A stretch of 64,000 nt of DNA from Siminovitchia acidinfaciens (lineage in GTDB: Bacteria > Bacillota > Bacilli > Bacillales > Bacillaceae_C): positions 124,001-188,000 of the forward strand of contig NZ_QYTV02000004.1 in assembly GCF_003605385.1 (NCBI RefSeq), written 5' to 3'. A program made the translations under genes and the position numbers. Positions within the stretch are counted from its first letter, which is position 1; each line of letters begins with the position of its first letter. This document shows, in pieces, positions 44,437-54,058 of the stretch. The notes beneath the pieces were generated by a model, which saw nothing but the letters and a program-made list of their open reading frames with translations, ran no database searches and had not been told where the DNA came from.

Positions 44437-45294
44437 CTATTTCTTCACCTCATGTGTCAATTCACTCAAATAGCGCCTTAGGGCATCTTGCCATTCTGGC
44501 AATGGATTAAACCCATTGTCTATTAACTTCTGCTTAGACATTCGAGAATTTTTAGGGCGTCTTGCTCGGGTTGGATACTCCTCTGTTGTAATTGAGTGGA
44601 CCTTTACTTTTTTACCACTTTGTCTAAATATTTCATTCGCAAATTCTGCCCAACTGCAAAATCCTTCATTTGATGCATGGTAAATTCCATACTTCTCCGT
44701 GCAAACCATATCTAACAACAATCGAGACAAATCAAGAGTATAGGTCGGTGAGCCGACTTGATCACCAACTACGCTTAACTCATCCCTGCTTTCGGCTAGC
44801 CGAAGCATTGTTTTAACAAAATTGTTTCCGTTTAGGCCAAAAACCCAGGAAATGCGAACAATAAACCAAGTATCCAAAATACTTTTTACTTTTTTTTCAC
44901 CTTCAGACTTAGTCAGGCCATAATAGCCAATTGGATTTGTTTCATCAGTCTCCTTAAATGGACGATGACCACGCCCATCAAACACGTAATCAGTGCTAAT
45001 ATATATAAATTTAGCCTTTACATCTTTAGCTGCATTAGCTAAATTTCTTGTTCCTAAAACATTAACATCCCAACAAGCTTCTTTATCATCTTCAGCCTGA
45101 TCTACCGCAGTATAGGCTGCACAATGTATAATTGCATCGGGTCTAGCACCTTTTATAAATTGACCCACTTCATAATTATTTATAATGTTTAAATCCTTTG
45201 ATCCAATATCAATAACCTCAAACCCACGATTAAAGCCTTCACGAACCACATCGTATCCCAACTGACCAGTTGAACCAGTAACTAATATTTTCAT
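44437..45294 (-). CDS. rmlD: dTDP-4-dehydrorhamnose reductase
   Basis: Last step of dTDP-L-rhamnose synthesis. 285 aa. NADPH motif GSTGQLGYDV, CAAYTAVDQAEDD, the catalytic STDYVFDG and Y-x3-K in YGLTKSEGE. Starts ATG after GGAGAG. Lies between rmlC and rmlB with gaps of 3 and 0 bases. Confidence 0.95.
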   Translation of the reverse strand: MKILVTGSTGQLGYDVVREGFNRGFEVIDIGSKDLNIINNYEVGQFIKGARPDAIIHCAAYTAVDQAEDDKEACWDVNVLGTRNLANAAKDVKAKFIYISTDYVFDGRGHRPFKETDETNPIGYYGLTKSEGEKKVKSILDTWFIVRISWVFGLNGNNFVKTMLRLAESRDELSVVGDQVGSPTYTLDLSRLLLDMVCTEKYGIYHASNEGFCSWAEFANEIFRQSGKKVKVHSITTEEYPTRARRPKNSRMSKQKLIDNGFNPLPEWQDALRRYLSELTHEVKK

Positions 45295-45297
45295 TGA

Positions 45298-45858
45298 TTA
45301 CTCTCCATATGTGAAGTTATTTTCCGCTTCTTGTAAAAGTGGAGCTTCCTCATCTTTCTCTGATAAAATTGGTTTTATATTTATAGGCCAGTTGATATTA
45401 ATATCGGGATCATTATAGATAATTCCCCTATCACATTCAGGTGCATAAAACTCATCTACTTTGTACTGTACTTCAACATTATCAGTTAATGTCATGAAGC
45501 CATGCGCAAATCCTTTCGGAATTAACAACTGCTTCTTATTCTCGGCATTAAGTTCAATTCCAAACCATTTTCCATATGTAGGACTTCCTTGGCGAATATC
45601 CACCGCTACATCAAATATAGACCCTTGTGTACAACGTATAAGTTTAGTCTGTGCTTTTGGATTTAACTGATAGTGCATTCCTCGTAATGTTCCTTTTTCT
45701 GCTGAAAATGATTGATTATCTTGAACGAAATGTAAATCTAGTCCTATATTTTTAAATACCGATTCATTATATGTCTCCATAAACCACCCACGATGATCCC
45801 CAAATACATTGGGCTCTATGATTAAAACACCTTTCAAGTCAGTCTCTGTTATCTTCAT
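45298..45858 (-). CDS. rmlC: dTDP-4-dehydrorhamnose 3,5-epimerase
   Basis: Third step of dTDP-L-rhamnose synthesis. About 186 aa, cupin fold. HRGWFMETYN, the catalytic His in LRGMHYQLNP, VRQG-like DIRQGSPTYGKW and PKGFAHGF are all present. The ATG at 45858 gives the usual MKITETDLKGV start; a GTG four codons upstream is also possible, and neither has ideal ribosome-site spacing. Confidence 0.94.
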   Translation of the reverse strand: MKITETDLKGVLIIEPNVFGDHRGWFMETYNESVFKNIGLDLHFVQDNQSFSAEKGTLRGMHYQLNPKAQTKLIRCTQGSIFDVAVDIRQGSPTYGKWFGIELNAENKKQLLIPKGFAHGFMTLTDNVEVQYKVDEFYAPECDRGIIYNDPDININWPINIKPILSEKDEEAPLLQEAENNFTYGE

Positions 45859-45882
45859 ATACTCTTTCACTCTTTCATACTA

Positions 45883-46761
45883 CTAGTAGTGTATTTCTCC
45901 ATTGGCAACCTTCATTAAATATTGACCATACCCTGTCTTGCTCAGCTTTTCCCCACAATCCCACAAATCTTCTTTACTAATCCATCCATTGATATAAGCA
46001 ATTTCCTCAGGTGCAGCGATTTTAACCCCTTGATGCTTCTCAACTGTTCGAACAAAGTTTGTGGCATCTACCAAGCTCTGATGGGTTCCCGTATCCAACC
46101 ATGTATACCCACGACCTAACAATTCAACTTCTAATTCGCCGAGTTTTAAGTATGATTCATTAATGGATGTAATCTCTAACTCCCCACGTTCGGACGGTTT
46201 AACATTTTTCGCAATTTCAACGACACGATTATCATAAAAATATAATCCGGTAACAGCGTAATTGGATTTTGGTATTTTTGGCTTCTCCTCAATGCTTAAT
46301 ACCTTGCCATGCTCATCAAACTCTATAACTCCGAAGCGTTCCGGGTCTTGCACATGATACCCAAATACAGTAGCACCTTTTTCTTTTGATGCTGCGTGTT
46401 TTAATATTTTGCGTAATCCGCTTCCGTAGTATATATTGTCGCCGAGTACCATTGATACTGAGTCATCACCTATAAATTCTTCACCTAAAATAAAAGCCTG
46501 AGCTAAACCATCAGGGCTTGGTTGTACTTTATACTGAAGAGATATTCCAAACTGAGAACCGTCCCCTAGTAAACTTTCAAATCTAGTGGTATCTTCTGGT
46601 GTTGAAATAACTAATATTTCTCTTATTCCCGCTAACATTAACGTGGATAAGGGGTAATAAATCATTGGTTTATCATAAATAGGAAGCAGTTGTTTACTTG
46701 TGACCATCGTTAATGGATAAAGCCGTGTTCCACTACCGCCTGCTAAAATAATGCCTTTCAA
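45883..46761 (-). CDS. rmlA: Glucose-1-phosphate thymidylyltransferase
   Basis: First step of dTDP-L-rhamnose synthesis. About 292 aa. Nucleotidyl motif [41 protein letters not shown] (metal Asp) and [10 protein letters not shown]. The TTG at 46761 gives the standard KGIILAGG start. The gene order rmlA-rmlC-rmlD-rmlB forms a complete rhamnose cassette. Confidence 0.95.
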   Translation of the reverse strand: MKGIILAGGSGTRLYPLTMVTSKQLLPIYDKPMIYYPLSTLMLAGIREILVISTPEDTTRFESLLGDGSQFGISLQYKVQPSPDGLAQAFILGEEFIGDDSVSMVLGDNIYYGSGLRKILKHAASKEKGATVFGYHVQDPERFGVIEFDEHGKVLSIEEKPKIPKSNYAVTGLYFYDNRVVEIAKNVKPSERGELEITSINESYLKLGELEVELLGRGYTWLDTGTHQSLVDATNFVRTVEKHQGVKIAAPEEIAYINGWISKEDLWDCGEKLSKTGYGQYLMKVANGEIHY

Positions 46762-46865
46762 TAATAACAACTTCTTTCAATTTGTAATTTGAATCTCAAA
46801 CTTAAATGATAAAATCTAGCAAACCTATAAATCGTATTTAAAAGCAACCCCACGTATAACACTAT

Positions 46866-48248
46866 TCATTTTATGTCTTCGGGAATTTTACAGTTTTCTA
46901 CAACTTCTTCCCACGTCATAAAAACTCGTACAATATCCTCTTCAACCAGATTAGTCCCAGTTTGAACTTCAATAAATTCCAAATCAGTTATTGCTTTAAT
47001 GCCATGGAGATCTCCAATCTCTATGTGCAGCACATCTCCCGCCTTTATTGGACGAATTTCATCATTAAAAGCAAATTCTCCTTCACCTTTGATAATTGTC
47101 CATACTTCATTTCTATAAGAATGCTTTTGGTAGCTTAAATTTTTTCCTGCTGAAACTCCAATCCGTTTTGTTAATACTTCGCGTCCGTCATCAAATGTAA
47201 CATGATCTAAAACTCGGTACCATCCCCAACGACGTTCTTCAAACATAGGCCTTTGATTGATGTCACCTAATAGTTCTTTAACTTTTGGACTACTTGCTTT
47301 ATCTGTAACTAAAATACCATCAGGACTTACTGCAATAACCGCATTTGATATTCCAAGGACAGTAACTGGAATATCAAGCTCATTTATCAAATGGGTATTT
47401 GCAGAATTATCACAAACAACACCTTTACCAATTTGTTCAGATGCCATTTCCTCAGTTAGCGTATTCCATGTACCAAGATCTTTCCAATAACCATCATATG
47501 AAATTACAGCAATTTGCTTTGCTTTTTCTACTACCTCATAATCAAAACTTATTTTTGGAAGCTCATTGTATTGAGATTTTAATTTATCATACATTATGGG
47601 CAAACCCTTATTTTCTAATATTGATAAAAGATAGCCTAATTTAAATGCAAATACGCCACAATTCCAATTTGCACCCTGATCAATTAATCTCTGTGCTTTT
47701 TCCTCATCTGGTTTTTCTATAAAATGTCTTACAAACTGATAGCCGGTTTTAAATTTGCCTTTCTCGGGAACAATATACCCATATTTTGAGGATGGAAAGG
47801 TGGGTTGTACACCAATTAAAGCTAAATCAGCGCCGCTTTCTTTCAGGGTCGACCCTAAGTCCTTCACTCGATTAAAAAATCGCTCCTCTACAAAAGGATC
47901 AACAGGTAGTACTATAACTGTCTCATCCAAATCAACTTGTTCTACACTAAATAAAAAAGAAGCCGATAAGGCAATTGCAGGGAATGTATCACGGCGACTT
48001 GGTTCGATAACCAAAGGCACATCAAAGCCTAATTGACTATGAATCATATCTACTTGCGAACTGCTTGTTGCTATTACTGCAGACTCTTGGAGACCTACAC
48101 TACTAAGTTGTCTCCAAACTCGCTGAACCATTGACTCATGCTTACTGCTCGTACCTTCGAGCACTTTTAAAAACTGCTTTGACCGGGCATCATTTGACAA
48201 CGGCCACAAACGCTTTCCGGAGCCACCTGATAACAATACTAATTTCAT
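46866..48248 (-). CDS. manC: Mannose-1-phosphate guanylyltransferase / mannose-6-phosphate isomerase (bifunctional type II)
   Basis: The product has 460 aa. N-terminal nucleotidyltransferase (LLSGGSGKRLWPLSNDARSKQFL, FIEKPDEEKA, NCGVFAFK). The C-terminal cupin (about 350-455) with WGWYRVLD, QKHSYRNEVWTIIKGEG and GDLHGIKA is the isomerase domain. It can thus take fructose-6-P to mannose-6-P and mannose-1-P to GDP-mannose; the intervening mutase step may be done by PgcA. Ribosome site GAGGTG. Confidence 0.93.
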   Translation of the reverse strand: MKLVLLSGGSGKRLWPLSNDARSKQFLKVLEGTSSKHESMVQRVWRQLSSVGLQESAVIATSSSQVDMIHSQLGFDVPLVIEPSRRDTFPAIALSASFLFSVEQVDLDETVIVLPVDPFVEERFFNRVKDLGSTLKESGADLALIGVQPTFPSSKYGYIVPEKGKFKTGYQFVRHFIEKPDEEKAQRLIDQGANWNCGVFAFKLGYLLSILENKGLPIMYDKLKSQYNELPKISFDYEVVEKAKQIAVISYDGYWKDLGTWNTLTEEMASEQIGKGVVCDNSANTHLINELDIPVTVLGISNAVIAVSPDGILVTDKASSPKVKELLGDINQRPMFEERRWGWYRVLDHVTFDDGREVLTKRIGVSAGKNLSYQKHSYRNEVWTIIKGEGEFAFNDEIRPIKAGDVLHIEIGDLHGIKAITDLEFIEVQTGTNLVEEDIVRVFMTWEEVVENCKIPEDIK

Positions 48249-48251
48249 GCA

Positions 48252-49391
48252 TTACACCTCATTATTATTAATATGATCTCTAACCTTGCTTTCAACAAAT
48301 TGTTGAAATTCATCCCTAAATCTCTCTGGGGAAAATTTTACTGCGTTCCTTCTACAATTTTCAGCAAAAAATAATTGTTGGTTTTCTTCAAATTCCATTA
48401 TTGCTTCTTTAAGAGATTCAATTTTTTGTTCATAAAAAAAAAGCCCTGTTGGCTTATCCGATTTTTTATATGTAACTACTGTCTCCAATGCTCCACCTTT
48501 TCCAAAAGCAATAACTGGTGTTCCACAGGCTTGCGCTTCAACGGGTGTAATCCCAAAGTCCTCTTCTGCCGCAAAAACAAATGCTTTGGCTCGCTGCATA
48601 TAATCCTTTAAAACCTCAAATGATTGATAGCCAAGGAGCGTTACATTACTTGCAGCTTTACCTTTGATCTTCTCAAAGTCAGGACCATCACCAATAACAA
48701 CTAACTTCTTGTCTGGCATTTTACTAAATGACTCAACAATTAAATCTATTTTTTTATATGGAACCATCCTAGATGCTGTTAAATAAAAGTCCTCTTTTTC
48801 TAACTTTAGGGTAAAAGCAGACACATCAACAGGAGGATAGATAGTATCTGATTCTCGTCGATATACTTTCCAAATACGACGTCCAATAAAGTCGGAATTA
48901 GAGAGGAAATAATCCACCCCGTTTGCTGTACGATAATCCCAGTTCCGAATGTTATACATCATATTGCGTGCAACAATACCCTTTAATCCGTTTTCTAGTC
49001 CTGCCTCTTTTAGATATTGATGTTGCAAGTCCCATGCATAACGTATTGGGGAATGAACATAGGAGATATGTACTTGATCCGGCCCGGTAATAACCCCTTT
49101 AGCTACTGCATGTGAGCTTGAAATAACAACATCATAATTTGATACATCCAATTGTTCAATCGCCCTTGGCATTAATGGCAAGTAATTTCGATAATTCTTT
49201 TTCGCAAACGGAAGTTTTTGAATAAAGGAAGTCGTTACTTGCTTATTCTTAATAAATCCGCGTTTACCAGGTTGAATAAAATCAACAAGACTAAATAAGT
49301 CCGCTCTTGGATAGATATGTAAAATTTGTTCAAGAACCTTCTCGGCGCCTGCGTATGTTACTAGCCAATCGTGAATCAAAGCTACTCTCAT
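48252..49391 (-). CDS. Family 4 glycosyltransferase (mannosyltransferase-like)
   Basis: The product has 379 aa. N-terminus ALIHDWLVTYAGAEKVLEQI and the stretch YVHSPIRYAWDL are characteristic of the WbaZ/mannosyl branch of GT4. C-terminal part: RMVPYKKIDLIVESF, VVIGDGPDFEKIK and EEDFGITPVEAQACGTPVIAFG with the E-x7-E motif. It lies next to manC with a gap of 3 bases, consistent with GDP-mannose as donor (inference). Confidence 0.9.
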   Translation of the reverse strand: MRVALIHDWLVTYAGAEKVLEQILHIYPRADLFSLVDFIQPGKRGFIKNKQVTTSFIQKLPFAKKNYRNYLPLMPRAIEQLDVSNYDVVISSSHAVAKGVITGPDQVHISYVHSPIRYAWDLQHQYLKEAGLENGLKGIVARNMMYNIRNWDYRTANGVDYFLSNSDFIGRRIWKVYRRESDTIYPPVDVSAFTLKLEKEDFYLTASRMVPYKKIDLIVESFSKMPDKKLVVIGDGPDFEKIKGKAASNVTLLGYQSFEVLKDYMQRAKAFVFAAEEDFGITPVEAQACGTPVIAFGKGGALETVVTYKKSDKPTGLFFYEQKIESLKEAIMEFEENQQLFFAENCRRNAVKFSPERFRDEFQQFVESKVRDHINNNEV

Positions 49392-49451
49392 TTACCCATC
49401 TCCATAATTCTATCTATAATACTTTTTTTATTCTTCTACAAAAAGTTATTA

Positions 49452-50510
49452 CTATAAATCAAGTTGTTTTATATGCCCAATTAGCTGAGTGGCTACTGTT
49501 TTCCAAGAAAATTTATCAGCCTGTTTTAAACCTGCTTCTTTTAATTTATTTTTCACTTCATCATTATTCATAACATACTTTATCTTTTGGGCTAGATCTT
49601 TTGAGTCATATGGATTGAAATAAACAGCTGCCTCACCCGCAACTTCAGGCATCGGTCCTACATTCGATACTAAAATTGGACAGCCTACTGACATTGCTTC
49701 TAATGGCGGCAAACCAAACCCTTCATAAACTGACGGAAAAACAAAGCAACCCGCATGCATATATAAACTTTTTAATTCTTCGTCCGTGACATAACCAGCA
49801 TGTTTTATATTTTCGTTAGTTAAATTAACCCTATTAAATACTCTACAATCAGTCCCGCCAGCTATAACAATTTCAAAACTTTCATCTTTTAGATACTGAG
49901 TAGTCTCAACAAGAGTTTGAAAATTTTTATTCGGGTTCATACTACTCACAGCTAAAATATAACAATTCTTTTTCAATTTCATTTTTGGCAAAATACTATC
50001 ATCTTCTTTAATTTTGTCAAAATGCTCTTTACCTTCAGAAATAGTTTTTAATTTATCTGAATTAACCTTCAAATACTTTACAAGCTCGTTTTTTGAGAAT
50101 TCTGACACCGTTAGGATTTTCCTTGAAAGTAGCCTAAAGAAAAAAAACATTGTTTTATACCACACTCTAAATAATTTTGAAAAGCCTTGCGGTGAGGCAT
50201 ATACCGCAGCATCATGAATGGTTATTATTTGATTACGCTTAAAAACTGGACCGGTATTACATAGATTTATTAACGGTCTCCCTTTTACATAAAGCGGCAA
50301 TTCTAATTGTTCCCATAGATGACCGGATAGTTTCCCAATTTTCTTTATCTTGATATTTTGAAAAGAATCCCAACCTTGAAACTCAGAAGGAACTAGTATG
50401 GTGCATTTAATATCTAATTGATGATCTAGCATTTTGATAATTTCACGTGCAAACCGTTGGACTCCAGTAATTCGTTGGACTAAAAAACGCCCATTAATAT
50501 ATACTTGCAT
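49452..50510 (-). CDS. Family 4 glycosyltransferase
   Basis: The product has 352 aa. Begins INGRFLVQRITGVQRFARE, typical of GT4 mannosyl/rhamnosyl transferases; TIHDAAVYASP, LAVSSMNPNKNFQTLVE and PSVYEGFGLPPLEAMSVGCPILVSN (E-x7-E) follow. Ribosome site AGGGGTAATGGA. Donor sugar not determined. Confidence 0.9.
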   Translation of the reverse strand: MQVYINGRFLVQRITGVQRFAREIIKMLDHQLDIKCTILVPSEFQGWDSFQNIKIKKIGKLSGHLWEQLELPLYVKGRPLINLCNTGPVFKRNQIITIHDAAVYASPQGFSKLFRVWYKTMFFFFRLLSRKILTVSEFSKNELVKYLKVNSDKLKTISEGKEHFDKIKEDDSILPKMKLKKNCYILAVSSMNPNKNFQTLVETTQYLKDESFEIVIAGGTDCRVFNRVNLTNENIKHAGYVTDEELKSLYMHAGCFVFPSVYEGFGLPPLEAMSVGCPILVSNVGPMPEVAGEAAVYFNPYDSKDLAQKIKYVMNNDEVKNKLKEAGLKQADKFSWKTVATQLIGHIKQLDL

Positions 50511-50629
50511 TCCATTACCCCTGTCTAATACTTAGCATTCGCCTTCTGTGATACAAAAAAACCCAACTCTCAGCACTTAGCCAATATAGCCCCTCCAAAT
50601 CCCCTTCTCAAAAAAACTTATTATAAGCA

Positions 50630-51859
50630 CTACGATCTACGCGACGGCTCTTCCATAATCCTATGAAAAAAAGTATATGCAACTCCTAAAAGGATCCAAA
50701 AATAATATTGATTATAATAATCATAGCCAATATTATTAATTAAAAAAGATATAAGTGAAAAGAGGACGCTAGCAGCTCTATAATCAAAACTACCTTGCCT
50801 GCTTCTTTTAATTATAAGGAATAAGGGTACAATAGGTGAGCAAAAAAGAACCATATTTAGTAATAAACCAATTATCCCCTGTTCAGATATAAAAGTTAAA
50901 TACATTGAGTGGGTCATCATGTAATATCCGACATATTCAGAGAATGTTCCCATGCCTTGACCAATAAAAGGACTCTCTGACCACATTTGCATAGCATTTA
51001 AAAAGGCTGAAAAATGATCCTGATTAGAAATAGAATCCCTTTCGAATATTCTTATTGATAGGGTTTGAAATAGATCTGTTTTGCGAAGGTAAAAGTAAGC
51101 TGCAAATAACATCAAAAAAGCAACAAATAACACTACTAGTTTATTCTTCCGTTTGGATAATAGTAATATTAAGAAAATATTCATTATAATAGTCACTGCA
51201 AATCCAAGCCAAACACTTCTCGAATAAGTTAGAAGGATATTTATTACAGTAACTAATAATAAAAGCACCAAAATAAATTTCCCTTTACTACTATAGTTGA
51301 AAATTAATTTATTAAAGAAATAAAAAAAGACTACACACAACAAGCCACCTAATACTGCAGAATCTAAAAATGGACCAGTTAATCTAAAAGCTAACTCACC
51401 ATTATCTAAAAAAACTACACGGCTTTTTTTAAGAGAAACAATTGGTATATAAACATCCCTCTGGAATGATATGTATTCTAAAATACTATAAATATTAATA
51501 AACAAACCGGTAAAAAATAGAGCCTTTTCATATACTAGTAAACTTTTTTTATTCATATTAAATGAGATATAAAAACATAAAAATAAAAATAAATATTGAA
51601 ACAACCTTAAAGAACTAACTACCATATCTATTGAGAACAAAGTATTCAGAGATAAGTAAAGAATAAATATTGCCAAAAAAATTAAATGCCTCTTCGAAAT
51701 GCCTCTTCGAAATATTATACCGACTAATAATAATGAAAATATCATTGGTATTTGCAAATAAAAAAAGCCTAAATTGATTGATAAAAATTCTAGGGAAGTA
51801 CTAAATACTAGCCAGTAAAACAATAAATTATAATATGATAAGTGGGGAATAGTGTTCAT
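50630..51859 (-). CDS. O-antigen ligase/polymerase-like membrane protein (Wzy)
   Basis: The product has 409 aa with about 11 membrane helices and one larger loop (about 275-315) holding DSISNQDHFSAFLNAMQMWSESPFIGQGMGTF, the Wzy_C-type motif of polymerases and ligases. It would link lipid-carried repeat units on the outer face. Base composition is clearly AT-richer than the rml genes. Exact class (polymerase vs ligase) cannot be read, but the only such gene in the operon is most likely the polymerase. Confidence 0.85.
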   Translation of the reverse strand: MNTIPHLSYYNLLFYWLVFSTSLEFLSINLGFFYLQIPMIFSLLLVGIIFRRGISKRHLIFLAIFILYLSLNTLFSIDMVVSSLRLFQYLFLFLCFYISFNMNKKSLLVYEKALFFTGLFINIYSILEYISFQRDVYIPIVSLKKSRVVFLDNGELAFRLTGPFLDSAVLGGLLCVVFFYFFNKLIFNYSSKGKFILVLLLLVTVINILLTYSRSVWLGFAVTIIMNIFLILLLSKRKNKLVVLFVAFLMLFAAYFYLRKTDLFQTLSIRIFERDSISNQDHFSAFLNAMQMWSESPFIGQGMGTFSEYVGYYMMTHSMYLTFISEQGIIGLLLNMVLFCSPIVPLFLIIKRSRQGSFDYRAASVLFSLISFLINNIGYDYYNQYYFWILLGVAYTFFHRIMEEPSRRS

Positions 51860-51865
51860 TTTATT

Positions 51866-52792
51866 TCACCTCTTGTTGAAATTCCCCATATTTTTTTTCA
51901 TTCCGTCAACAATCCCTAAATAACTATATTTTAAAATATTTAAATCACATTTATTCTTTATCCATGTTTTTATAGCTCTAATGAAAGAAAAGGATAAAAA
52001 GGAAATAAGTACTTGTTTGCTATAATACTTCTTTATCAGATAAATATTGTTTCTAATAGAATAATAATAAACAATATAATTAAAACTGTCATTATTAGAT
52101 GTTGACTGTGAGACCTTATGCCAAATTATGGACTGCGGGTTAAATAGAATTTTAAACCCAAATTGTTTTGCTCTAATATTCCAATCTGTTTCTTCAAAGT
52201 ACAAAAAATAATGTTCATCCATTAATCCAATTTTTTCAATTACTGATCTTCTAATTAATAAGCTACAACCTGTAATATAATCAACTTCTTTGATACTATT
52301 ATGTCTATTTATATCTTCTTCATTAATTCCAATATGTTTTGGTGTACCTATAAGGTTATTTATTTTTCCACCAGCGAACCATATTTTATTCGTGTTGTAA
52401 TAAAGTATTTTAGATCCTACAATTCCAACTATATTATCGGATTCCATTGTTTCTACTAACGGTGTTAGTGCATTACTTTTCACTACAGTATCATTATTTA
52501 GCAACCAAATGTATTCGTATCCCTGCTCATACGCCTTTTTTATTGCAACATTATTTCCACCAGCAAATCCTAAATTTGCACCTGTTTGAATAAATGTGAT
52601 AGGAATGCAGAAATTCCCTTCATCATAGTCTTTCTTTAAATAATAATAAGAATTATCTTGAGAATCGTTGTCGACCAAAAAAACTTGATAATTGCTGTAA
52701 TCTAGACTTTCTAATGACTTCAAACATTCATAAGTATCATTATACGAATTCCAGTTTAGTATTATTATTGCTACCTTTTTCTTTTTTAACAT
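51866..52792 (-). CDS. Family 2 glycosyltransferase (rhamnosyltransferase-like)
   Basis: The product has 308 aa. IIILNWNSYNDTYECLKSL start, VDNDSQDNS, GANLGFAGGNNVAIK, LLNNDTVV (D-x-D-like metal site) and GCSLLIRRSVIEKIGLMDEHYFLYFEETDW are the standard order for the WbbL/rhamnosyl branch. The rml cassette in the same operon supplies dTDP-rhamnose. The gap to the polymerase gene is 6 bases. Confidence 0.9.
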   Translation of the reverse strand: MLKKKKVAIIILNWNSYNDTYECLKSLESLDYSNYQVFLVDNDSQDNSYYYLKKDYDEGNFCIPITFIQTGANLGFAGGNNVAIKKAYEQGYEYIWLLNNDTVVKSNALTPLVETMESDNIVGIVGSKILYYNTNKIWFAGGKINNLIGTPKHIGINEEDINRHNSIKEVDYITGCSLLIRRSVIEKIGLMDEHYFLYFEETDWNIRAKQFGFKILFNPQSIIWHKVSQSTSNNDSFNYIVYYYSIRNNIYLIKKYYSKQVLISFLSFSFIRAIKTWIKNKCDLNILKYSYLGIVDGMKKNMGNFNKR

Positions 52793-52840
52793 TACCGAAT
52801 CTCCATTAATGTCTGTTATTTAAAAGAGATTTAACATCCC

Positions 52841-54058
52841 TTATCCTTCAATACATCTTCTCATCGATTCTAAATTTTCATACGCTAACTTTTTTAAAGT
52901 AAATGTGTAACGTTTAGATTTCCCAGTATTAAATGTTTTGACCTTTTCCATGATATTATTAGACATATCATTCACATTTGTGTATATTAATCCTTCTTCC
53001 GGTTCCCAAGTTTTAATAAATTCAATTAACTTTGTAATAGTGTCCGTAAATGCTAAGTGGGGAACATTATAAGAAAGTGCTGTTATAGCCCCATGAAGAC
53101 TTGTACCAATATATATTTGTGAGTATGCTATTAATCCCATTATTTCATATATATTTTCTTTTTGGGGTAGGAACACAAATGAAGGGCGGCCCAAATAATC
53201 ATAAATCTTTTTAAGTGGTATGTGGTCTTCATGATTTGCAGCTGTACCAATCGGTAATAAAACTATTTCAAAACCAGTTTTATTATGGATATCCAATAAT
53301 TGTTTTCCTATTAAGTTCACTTTATTTTTTCCAATATCATTATTTACCTGGAATACTAGATATGGTTTATTTTTATTTAACCAGTTCAGTGCTTCCTTGT
53401 TGAATTTAGTAGGTAATTGTTCTTTCTGAAACATATCAGACATAATAATTGCTGAGTCAGGAAACTCTTTAATTTTCCTTTTATTCACAGATGCATTTTC
53501 AAGGTTATCCTTACTTATTTTATCCCTTACTGAAATATACTTAGCTCTTTCCATTGCTTGGGATAGATAATGCTTTTCGGAATTATGTAGTGCTGGTATA
53601 CTTGAACCGCCTACCGCATTATACATGACTTTGACTGGGGCATCAAAATTCTCGGGATTGATAACCCATGGCAGGCTATTCGGCACATTCATCTTTTTCT
53701 GTAAAAAGTTGCTTACTCTTTTTTCGCTTGTTAACTTTTTCGCTACCTTATATGAAAAGCTCAAAAACTTGCTTTCTATCAAACAAAGAATCATCTGATA
53801 CCAGGTTGCGCCAAGCATTTCGCCGCCAACTAAAATTAAGCAATCATCTTTTTTAAAAGCATTATTTAAGTAAAGTTCATCTATTGCATTAGTTTTTTTT
53901 CCACCTAAAGAAGTTAAATCACTTTGAATCAGTCCGTAATATTCAAATTCGCATTGAATTTTCAAGTTTTCTTTCAAATACTTTTCTAAGATTATCGGAA
54001 ACAAGAGATCTCCGTAATTAAACCTATCAAATGCACCTAACAAAGCAACTTTCTTCAT
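52841..54058 (-). CDS. Polysaccharide pyruvyl transferase family protein
   Basis: About 405 aa. Begins KKVALLGAFDRFNYGDLLFPIILEKYL, the PF04230 signature, and later has VMYNAVGGSSIP, PYLVFQVNND and IGTSLHGAITALSYNVPHLAF. The family adds pyruvate ketals to sugars from PEP, giving the polymer negative charge. The ATG at 54058 shares its A with the stop of the flippase gene, so the two are coupled; GAGGG lies 9 bases upstream. Confidence 0.88.
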   Translation of the reverse strand: MKKVALLGAFDRFNYGDLLFPIILEKYLKENLKIQCEFEYYGLIQSDLTSLGGKKTNAIDELYLNNAFKKDDCLILVGGEMLGATWYQMILCLIESKFLSFSYKVAKKLTSEKRVSNFLQKKMNVPNSLPWVINPENFDAPVKVMYNAVGGSSIPALHNSEKHYLSQAMERAKYISVRDKISKDNLENASVNKRKIKEFPDSAIIMSDMFQKEQLPTKFNKEALNWLNKNKPYLVFQVNNDIGKNKVNLIGKQLLDIHNKTGFEIVLLPIGTAANHEDHIPLKKIYDYLGRPSFVFLPQKENIYEIMGLIAYSQIYIGTSLHGAITALSYNVPHLAFTDTITKLIEFIKTWEPEEGLIYTNVNDMSNNIMEKVKTFNTGKSKRYTFTLKKLAYENLESMRRCIEG